From contig JAAZCH010000074.1 of the NCBI GenBank assembly GCA_012513395.1, forward strand, positions 1 through 9,357: a stretch of 9,357 nucleotides of DNA, in the 5' to 3' direction. Every line of letters begins with the position of its first letter. Position 1 is the first letter of the stretch. Origin of the DNA: Tissierellia bacterium (GTDB taxonomy: Bacteria; Bacillota_A; Clostridia; Tissierellales; Peptoniphilaceae). Positions 1 to 4,934 of the stretch are shown piece after piece. Under the pieces are notes generated by a model. The model was not told where the DNA came from, did no database searches, and saw only the letters and a program-made list of their open reading frames with translations. Both the position numbers and the translations under genes were made by a program.

Positions 1-1
1 T

Positions 2-553
2 ATAAATCTAATTGATGGAGTTAATCACTTTTTGTATTTGGATAATTTTCATGAGTTTTATAAGAACCAGATACTATCAGCTAATACGATAATTATCAAC
101 AGAACTTCCAAGTTATCCACAGATGAGATTCAAAATGTCATAAACTCCATTGAAGAAATTAACTCCTTTGGAAAAGTTTTGGTAGATAAAAATGACGGAA
201 GTTTAAATATAAAATCCTTACTAGATGAAGAAAATCTCTACAGAAGGATTTTCGATTTGGACATGGATATTGAAAATGTTTTTGAGAATTATTCCTCTGT
301 ATCCTTGGTATTACCTAATTCTTACGAGGAAGAAATATTTTTGAAAAAAATAAATACCCTCATTGAAGATGACAATATTAAAAGAATAAAGGGAATAATA
401 AATCTAGATAAAGTAGTGAGAGTGGATTATACGAGGGATTTTGACCAAGAGTCTAAGTTAGAAGATTTTCCTTCCTACGCAGGTGTGGGTAAGTTGGTAA
501 TAATTGGGGATAACTTTGACGAAGTAAGAGCAAAAGACATCTTTAGGAGGTAG
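2..553 (+). CDS. CobW/G3E-family P-loop protein, 5'-truncated (C-terminal part)
   Basis: Only the C-terminal part is present. The frame is open to the left edge, with no stop before position 2, so the TTG at 32 is not a true start. The translated segment around 8-110 matches the second half of a CobW/G3E nucleotide-binding domain: an LIDG strand (8-19, equivalent to the usual V-D-A), a QI..A helix end (from 68), then a beta strand followed by N-R-T-S at 98-109. That last motif sits where the family has the guanine-specifying NKxD, so both Lys and Asp are replaced. The remaining ~145 residues are a divergent CobW-like C-terminal region. G3E proteins are usually metal or cofactor chaperones or insertases, but the client of this one is not evident. 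It ends in TAG only 3 nt before the next gene's proposed start and carries that gene's ribosome-binding site, so the two are probably translationally coupled. The family call is fairly sure; the function is unknown. Confidence 0.72.
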   Translation: MNLIDGVNHFLYLDNFHEFYKNQILSANTIIINRTSKLSTDEIQNVINSIEEINSFGKVLVDKNDGSLNIKSLLDEENLYRRIFDLDMDIENVFENYSSVSLVLPNSYEEEIFLKKINTLIEDDNIKRIKGIINLDKVVRVDYTRDFDQESKLEDFPSYAGVGKLVIIGDNFDEVRAKDIFRR

Positions 554-559
554 CCTATC
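545..559 (+). promoter_or_regulatory. Strong ribosome-binding site selecting an ATC start codon
   Basis: A perfect AGGAGG lies at 545-550, overlaps the end of the upstream gene and is followed after 6 nt by ATC at 557-559. No ATG, GTG or TTG lies in frame between the upstream TAG (551-553) and the P-loop. The first conventional start, TTG at 608, falls inside the Walker A motif and would destroy it. The Shine-Dalgarno spacing therefore points to ATC 557 rather than ATA 566 or ATT 569, whose spacing would be 15 and 18 nt. Confidence 0.6.
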
Positions 560-1036
560 AAAGATATAATTTTAGTTTCGGGATTTTTATCTTCAGGAAA
601 GACCACCTTGATTAAAAAATATATAGAAAATACAAAAAAGAGCTACAAAATAATCCAATGTGAAATGGGAATTGAAAAGCTGGATAATTCCCTTAGAGTT
701 TTTAGCGTTAAAGAGCTAGTGGAGGAAATAGAAAATTCCAAAGAAAATCACATTTATGTGGAATTTAACGGAACTTGGAATATTTCAGAATTTATTACCT
801 TAATCCAAACTCGCATGGATAGTAGAATATTTAATGTCTATGTTATGGATTTGGAAAAAATACACAAATATATGGTTAATTTTCCTGCCATGATTATGGA
901 GCAGCTAAATTACGTGGATGAAATCGTTACGATAAGAAATGGAAATCCCCAAGAGTTTAAATATGTAAAGCAGACAATCGCACAAATTAGACCTTGGATT
1001 TCATATAGGGAAATGAATAAGGCAAAGTTAAGATGA
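557..1036 (+). CDS. Compact G3E-type P-loop NTPase (CobW-like), ATC start proposed
   Basis: The protein is 159 residues counted from ATC 557. A hydrophobic strand leads into an intact Walker A motif, GFLSSGKTT (residues 9-17), as in CobW/HypB/UreG-type G3E proteins. The stretch QCEMG (34-38) resembles the family's switch region, IYVEFNG (66-72) the Walker B-like segment, and YVMDLEK (about 97) followed by a EQLNYVDEIV-type strand the next part of the fold. The CxCC metal motif of COG0523 proteins is missing, and the position of the NKxD motif reads I-R-N-G-N, so guanine specificity looks lost. CobW proteins usually exceed 300 residues; this one has only the NTPase core and no C-terminal domain. 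The preceding gene supplies a CobW-like C-terminal half, so the two may act as partners. The family call is good, but substrate and client are unknown. Confidence 0.68.
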   Translation: MKDIILVSGFLSSGKTTLIKKYIENTKKSYKIIQCEMGIEKLDNSLRVFSVKELVEEIENSKENHIYVEFNGTWNISEFITLIQTRMDSRIFNVYVMDLEKIHKYMVNFPAMIMEQLNYVDEIVTIRNGNPQEFKYVKQTIAQIRPWISYREMNKAKLR

Positions 1037-1052
1037 AAGGATGTAGATTGAG

Positions 1053-1583
1053 ATGAAATTAGAAGTAGGAAAAAAGATTGAGGATTTTGCATTTTGTACG
1101 CAAAGCGGATGCAAGGATAGCTTTTTAAATGAGCTAAAGGAAGATAAGAACGTTTTATTATTTTTAAGGTATATAGGCTGTACAGTATGTAGCTTAGCTA
1201 TTATAGAAATAAAAGACAAATACGAAGAAATTAAAGCTAACGGTGTAGAGGTTTATGTAGTATTACAATCTGATCCAGAGGTACTGGCAGAAGAAATAAA
1301 AGATTTTGATATTCCTTTTGAAATAATTGTGGATCCAGAAATGAAACTATATGAAAAATTCAGTTTAGAAAGAGTTGAAGATATTCAAGATGGCCTGGGT
1401 GGAAAGACTATGGATAGAATTGCAAAAGCAAATGAACTAGGTCTAGAGCACGGAAAATATGAAGGGGACGAAAACCAACTTCCAGCTACATTCGTACTGG
1501 ATAAAGATGGCGTAGTAACTTACGCTAAATACGGAGAAGACTTAACTGACACCCTTTATGCTGACGATATGATCAATCTTTAA
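1053..1583 (+). CDS. Peroxiredoxin-like (AhpC/TSA, thioredoxin-fold) protein
   Basis: A 176-residue thioredoxin-fold protein of the AhpC/TSA-redoxin superfamily. The strand LLFLRYIGCTVC (35-46) places a C43-x-x-C46 pair after an Arg at the N-terminus of the first helix. This is the pattern of the PRX-like2 group, where a CxxC site replaces the classical PxxxTxxC peroxidatic motif. The cis-proline strand is LPATFVLDKDG (143-153). A further Cys pair, C15 and C20, lies near the N-terminus. No signal peptide is visible, so it is probably cytosolic. It likely acts as a thiol-dependent peroxidase or disulfide reductase; which one cannot be told from sequence. The start at ATG 1053 follows AAAGGA with an 11-nt spacer, and an in-frame TAG at 1044 blocks extension. 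It lies 16 nt after the G3E gene and 13 nt before the amidohydrolase, in the same apparent operon. Confidence 0.82.
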   Translation: MKLEVGKKIEDFAFCTQSGCKDSFLNELKEDKNVLLFLRYIGCTVCSLAIIEIKDKYEEIKANGVEVYVVLQSDPEVLAEEIKDFDIPFEIIVDPEMKLYEKFSLERVEDIQDGLGGKTMDRIAKANELGLEHGKYEGDENQLPATFVLDKDGVVTYAKYGEDLTDTLYADDMINL

Positions 1584-1596
1584 TTAGGGGATTAAA

Positions 1597-2802
1597 ATGA
1601 TTAACAATAATATTATTCTTGAAAAAGTAAATAATTTAGAAGAATATCTTTACGAAACAAGGGGATATCTTCACGAAAATCCAGAAGTTACAGCCCACGA
1701 ATTTGAGACCAGTAAATTTCTAAAAGGTGAAGTAGAAAAACTAGGACTTTCCATTGAAGAAGTTCCTGGAACAGGATTTATTGCTACTTTGGATACGGGA
1801 AAACCTGGAAAAACCGTAGCTATAAGAGCTGATATAGACGCTTTAGCTATGCCTGAAAGCGAAGACAATTTAAAGGGCAAAAAGAAATACGTTTCTAAAA
1901 ATGAAGGAGTATGTCACTCTTGTGGCCATGATGCCCATATGTCCATGGCTTTGACAAGTGCAAAAATTCTTACGGATTTAAAAGATAAACTTACTGGAAA
2001 AGTTTTATTTTTGTTTGAAGAAGGGGAAGAAGCTGGAACTGGAATCGAGGCTATGTTGGCAGCTGTTAAAGACAAGGGAATAGATGGAGTTTGGGGAATT
2101 CATGTAACGTCTTTTATGCCATCGGGAACCATTAACGTAGAGCCAGGACCTAGGATGTCGGGAGTTTCTGGAATAGCCTTTGATATTATAGGTAGGGGCG
2201 GACACGGATCTAGACCAGATCTCTCAATTAATCCGGTTTTTGCAGCAGCAAATGTATTGACTGCATTAGGTTCTGCTTGGTCAAATAGACTAGACGTAGA
2301 AGAGACAGTAACTCTAGGTATCACTATGATTAACGGAGGAACAGCTAGAAATATTATTCCTGATAGAGTAAATATTGGCGGATCTTTAAGATTTTTCAAT
2401 ATGGAAGAAGGGCAAAAAGCTATAGATGTGTTAATGCATACAGTGGAACACACTGCCAAAGCTCACTACTGTGATGTGGAATTTATTTATGACACGCCAG
2501 TGAATTTTACAATGCAAAATCCAGTAGTGAACAACGAAGAAATGTCACTTTTGGCAGAAGAAGCTTTGAAAGATATATTACCAGAAGGAGCAGTAACTAG
2601 AGGAACTAAATGGTACGCATCTGAATCCTTTGGAAGATATTCACAAGTAGCGCCAATCGTTTTAGCTTTTCTAGGAGTACAAAATGAAGAGACAGGCTCT
2701 GGAGCAGAACATCACAATGTTCACTTCGACATAGACGAAGAAGCCATGAAGATAGGAGTCATATCTACGGTGAAATTTGTAAATGATTTTTTAGGAAAAT
2801 AA
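1597..2802 (+). CDS. M20-family amidohydrolase/metallopeptidase (HipO/AbgB-like)
   Basis: A 401-residue, full-length cytosolic M20D-type dinuclear metallohydrolase that probably cleaves N-acyl or peptide amide bonds of amino-acid conjugates. The landmarks run in family order: HENPEVTAHE near residue 26, IRADIDAL (76-83), the metal-binding CHSCGHDAH (106-114, ligands C109 and H111 by family), E144/E145 in EEGEEAG, H169 in GIHV, the dimerisation-domain GGHGSRPD (201-208) with H203, and the C-terminal HHNVHFDIDE (372-381), where H373 is the expected last ligand. All catalytic positions are kept. The start ATG has AGGGG (1586-1590) at 6 nt. It is the last gene before a strong terminator and follows the peroxiredoxin-like gene by 13 nt. 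The exact substrate (hippurate, N-acetyl amino acid, p-aminobenzoyl-glutamate or other) cannot be assigned. Confidence 0.92.
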   Translation: MINNNIILEKVNNLEEYLYETRGYLHENPEVTAHEFETSKFLKGEVEKLGLSIEEVPGTGFIATLDTGKPGKTVAIRADIDALAMPESEDNLKGKKKYVSKNEGVCHSCGHDAHMSMALTSAKILTDLKDKLTGKVLFLFEEGEEAGTGIEAMLAAVKDKGIDGVWGIHVTSFMPSGTINVEPGPRMSGVSGIAFDIIGRGGHGSRPDLSINPVFAAANVLTALGSAWSNRLDVEETVTLGITMINGGTARNIIPDRVNIGGSLRFFNMEEGQKAIDVLMHTVEHTAKAHYCDVEFIYDTPVNFTMQNPVVNNEEMSLLAEEALKDILPEGAVTRGTKWYASESFGRYSQVAPIVLAFLGVQNEETGSGAEHHNVHFDIDEEAMKIGVISTVKFVNDFLGK

Positions 2803-2814
2803 AGAATATTTTGG

Positions 2815-2844
2815 GTAGGTTGGTAAATTGCCAACCTACTTTTT
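2815..2844 (+). terminator. Intrinsic terminator after the amidohydrolase gene
   Basis: A perfect 9-bp stem, GTAGGTTGG (2815-2823) with CCAACCTAC (2831-2839), has a 7-nt loop and is followed by a run of five T (2840-2844). It begins 12 nt after the amidohydrolase stop and separates the left operon from the tetrapyrrole operon. Confidence 0.93.
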
Positions 2845-2867
2845 AGATTAAGTAAATTTTCATCTTC

Positions 2868-2896
2868 TTGTAATGATTTATCTCATATGATAGAAT
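2868..2896 (+). promoter_or_regulatory. Sigma-70-type promoter of the tetrapyrrole operon
   Basis: TTGTAA (2868-2873) and TAGAAT (2891-2896) match the -35 (TTGACA) and -10 (TATAAT) consensus at four and five of six positions, with an ideal 17-nt spacer. Transcription would start near 2903-2906, just upstream of the first predicted riboswitch helix. The position after the left terminator supports this being the operon promoter. Confidence 0.7.
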
Positions 2897-2910
2897 AAAT
2901 GCATTAATAA

Positions 2911-3079
2911 CATTTCAAGCTTGCATTAAGCAAATAAAAGGGAAGCAGGTTAAAATCCTGCGCGGTGCCGCCGCCGTGACATTTAATATCAATGGAGCCG
3001 GAATACTTTTGCTTGGAATCGAACTTTCGTCTACGTTGCATGGAGGGAGTATTTTTTTCTCATATTCGAAGGTTTGATT
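2911..3079 (+). promoter_or_regulatory. Cobalamin (B12) riboswitch
   Basis: Recognised from the conserved core: GGGAA at 2940-2944, a GCAGG/CCTGC hairpin (2945-2949/2957-2961), the GGTGCCGCCGCCGTGAC block (2964-2980, equivalent to CCGCCACTGT), and a B12 box GAGCCGGAATAC at 2995-3006. By hand a consistent fold appears. The closing helix is 2913-2920/3011-3018, enclosing a TTGC/GCAA hairpin (2921-2924/2930-2933). A core helix follows (2936-2940/3006-3010), and a CATT/AATG hairpin (2980-2983/2991-2994) precedes the box. Downstream, 3017-3029 can pair with 3067-3079 (13 bp including two G-U pairs), ending directly against the terminator. The box's 3' half is weak (TTTTGCT instead of the usual CCTGCC). 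It likely senses a corrinoid and reduces expression of the hemA operon by attenuation. Confidence 0.9.
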
Positions 3080-3109
3080 AAGTAGGATAATTGTTATTCT
3101 ACTTTTTTT
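3080..3109 (+). terminator. Intrinsic terminator of the riboswitch expression platform
   Basis: An 11-bp stem is formed by 3080-3090 and 3094-3104 with a three-base TTG loop and one G-U pair, followed by T to 3109. It lies 24 nt before the hemA start, between the riboswitch and the hemA ribosome-binding site (TGGGG, 3123-3127). It can therefore stop transcription before hemA without involving the start site. Its position directly after the riboswitch supports cobalamin-dependent premature termination. Confidence 0.88.
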
Positions 3110-3133
3110 ATGTTTAAAACTGTGGGGTAAAAA

Positions 3134-4369
3134 ATGGAAATAGGAGTAGTTGGAATCAATCACAACCTCGCACCCATAGAGGTGCGAGAGCATTTTAATA
3201 TGACAGAGTCTCTTCGAATTGAGGCTTCAAATTTGCTACTTTCTAAATTAAATGAAGTGGCAATACTATCTACTTGCAATAGAAATGAAGTTTACTTCTC
3301 TTGGGAAAATGCATCTGCTGGTATAGAGGAAGTAATAAATTTCTATAAAAACTTTTTTGAATTTCCAGAAGTGGAAAAATTTATATTTAAAAAATCTGGA
3401 ATAGATGCTATTGAGCATCTGTTTACTGTATCTGGAGGATTGGATTCTGTCGTAATCGGGGAGGACCAGATTCTTCACCAAATTAAAGAAACTCTCCAAT
3501 TTTCCATGGAATTAAAATTTAGCCAAAAGGTTTTAAATAGATTATTTATGGACGCCCTTTCTGTTGGGAAAAAGATACGTGGGAATTTAAAAATATCTGA
3601 AGTACCTTTATCCACCAGTTATATCGGAGTTAATCTTTTAAAAGAGAAAATGAAAGGATTTGAAAACAAATCTGCTTTGATAATTGGAGCTGGGGAGATT
3701 GGTTTACTTGCATTGAAGTATTTATACGAATCAGAACTTAAAAAAATCTATATCTCCAATAGGTCTACAGATAGAGTTCAAGAAATCCTAAAAGAATTTC
3801 CCAATTTGATTCCCATATCCTACGGTGAACGTTACGAGATATTAAATAAAGTGGATATGCTTTTAACTGCCACAGCAGCACCTCACAATATAATCGAATA
3901 CAAGGACTTTATAAAGCCTGTTAAGCCCTTATACATAATGGACTTGGGACTTCCTAGGGATGTGGAAGGATCCATCTCTGAATTAGAAAATGTTAATATA
4001 TATCATCTAGACGATTTAAAAGAAATATCTGAAGAAAATCTTCAAAAAAGAAAAGAATTAGCTAGAAAAGCATTGGATTTTGTAAAAGATGATGTGGATA
4101 AATTTTTGGACTGGTTGGATAAGATAGAAGTAGATCCTTATTTAGGCTCCATTAACGAAAGATGTAAGAATATCAAAGACGAAAGTATGGCATATCTAAA
4201 TCGAAAGTTAGAGCTGGATTCTAGGGAAAAGAAAATCGTAGACAAGGTTTTATCCTATGCATTAAATCGTTTTACTAGGGACTTGAAGTTAAACTTGAAA
4301 GAAGCAGCAGGTTCTAGTTCTGAAGAATATAAAGAAATTATAGCCAAACTCATGGAGCTGGAGGTTTGA
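3134..4369 (+). CDS. hemA: Glutamyl-tRNA reductase
   Basis: A 411-residue HemA, the first enzyme of the C5 tetrapyrrole route: NADPH-dependent reduction of glutamyl-tRNA to glutamate-1-semialdehyde, in the cytosol. The N-terminal catalytic domain shows GINHNLAPIEVRE (7-19) and STCNR (46-50) with the nucleophilic Cys48. SGGLDSVVIGEDQI (100-113) and SVGKKIR (143-149) follow. The nucleotide-binding domain has IIGAGEIG (183-190), and the last ~100 residues form the helical dimerisation domain with the conserved LNRFTRDLK-type segment. Length is normal for the family. The ATG at 3134 follows TGGGG with a 6-nt spacer. It is the first gene after the B12 riboswitch and terminator, so its expression, and that of the genes behind it, is probably lowered when cobalamin is plentiful. 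The next gene begins 1 nt after its stop. Confidence 0.97.
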   Translation: MEIGVVGINHNLAPIEVREHFNMTESLRIEASNLLLSKLNEVAILSTCNRNEVYFSWENASAGIEEVINFYKNFFEFPEVEKFIFKKSGIDAIEHLFTVSGGLDSVVIGEDQILHQIKETLQFSMELKFSQKVLNRLFMDALSVGKKIRGNLKISEVPLSTSYIGVNLLKEKMKGFENKSALIIGAGEIGLLALKYLYESELKKIYISNRSTDRVQEILKEFPNLIPISYGERYEILNKVDMLLTATAAPHNIIEYKDFIKPVKPLYIMDLGLPRDVEGSISELENVNIYHLDDLKEISEENLQKRKELARKALDFVKDDVDKFLDWLDKIEVDPYLGSINERCKNIKDESMAYLNRKLELDSREKKIVDKVLSYALNRFTRDLKLNLKEAAGSSSEEYKEIIAKLMELEV

Positions 4370-4370
4370 G

Positions 4371-4934
4371 ATGCGATATCCTATGATGGTAGATTTAAGT
4401 GAAAAAATCGTAAAAATAATGGGAGGCGGAGAAGTAGCAAGAAGAAAAGGCCTTGCTCTGAGAAAATATTGCAATCATCTATATGTTATAGCTCCTGAAA
4501 TAAATAGAGATTTAGAGTTTGCCAATTGCATTTACAGCGAGGTAAAGGAAGAACATTTAAATGATGCAGACTTCGTAATAATTTGTACCAACAACGAAAG
4601 TATAAATGAGAGATTGGCAGCAGCTTGTAAGGAAAGAAATATTTGGTATCTTTTGGCAAGTGACGAAAAAAATTCTGAAATAATATTCCCAGGAGTTTTA
4701 GATTTAGGGGAGTTGCAGTTTTGCGTCACCACAAACGGAGCCTATCCTGCCCTTGCTAGACAAATAAAAGAAGATGCTTTAATTAAATATATGAAATATG
4801 ATATGGAATACTTAAAAGAGCTGAAGACATTTAGAAAAATAGTTATCGATAACAATCTAGATAAACAGCTATTGTACGATGTATTAGATTTGAATGTAGA
4901 GGAACTAAAAGAATATATAGGACGATATAAATGA
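4371..4934 (+). CDS. sirC: Precorrin-2 dehydrogenase (SirC/Met8/CysG N-terminal-like), divergent
   Basis: A 187-residue protein of the Met8/SirC/CysG-N family, which oxidises precorrin-2 to sirohydrochlorin with NAD+; some members also insert a metal ion. The start YPMMVDL and the dinucleotide-binding IMGGGEVARRKG (16-27) are typical, as are IAPE (40-43), the CTNN strand (72-75), FPGVLDLGEL (106-115) and TTNGAYPALAR (120-130). Two active-site positions differ when aligned to CysG: the residue equivalent to Asp104 falls on S97, with D98 next to it, and that of Ser128 is Y125. The C-terminal helical part is short. GGAGG (4360-4364) lies 6 nt from the ATG. Its place between hemA and hemC-cobA-hemD fits a job directly after the SUMT step. 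It could be a pure dehydrogenase for the cobalamin branch; chelatase activity is doubtful. The family is certain, the activity less so. Confidence 0.85.
   Translation: MRYPMMVDLSEKIVKIMGGGEVARRKGLALRKYCNHLYVIAPEINRDLEFANCIYSEVKEEHLNDADFVIICTNNESINERLAAACKERNIWYLLASDEKNSEIIFPGVLDLGELQFCVTTNGAYPALARQIKEDALIKYMKYDMEYLKELKTFRKIVIDNNLDKQLLYDVLDLNVEELKEYIGRYK

Noticed and set aside
32..34. TTG as the start codon of the first gene
   Set aside because: The frame stays open to position 2 and the residues before 32 (LIDGVNHF) continue the CobW fold, so the gene is cut by the window edge.
551..553. Amber readthrough joining the two G3E genes into one protein
   Set aside because: The two genes share a frame, but AGGAGG immediately before TAG and a normal-looking N-terminus at 557 explain the layout as two coupled genes. 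No recoding signal was seen.
2100..2459. 119-residue open frame on the minus strand within the amidohydrolase gene
   Set aside because: It is complementary to a well-conserved coding region including the GGHGSRPD motif. Its composition is that of an antisense shadow, as for the other minus-strand frames across the hem genes.
3052..3058. T7 run as an independent terminator
   Set aside because: The only hairpin before it is 6 bp with two G-U pairs and a 16-nt loop, so it is too weak to list as a feature; it is kept only as an alternative in the riboswitch finding.
2915..3193. 92-residue open frame on the minus strand
   Set aside because: It runs antisense through the riboswitch, the terminator and the hemA start, with no recognisable protein features.
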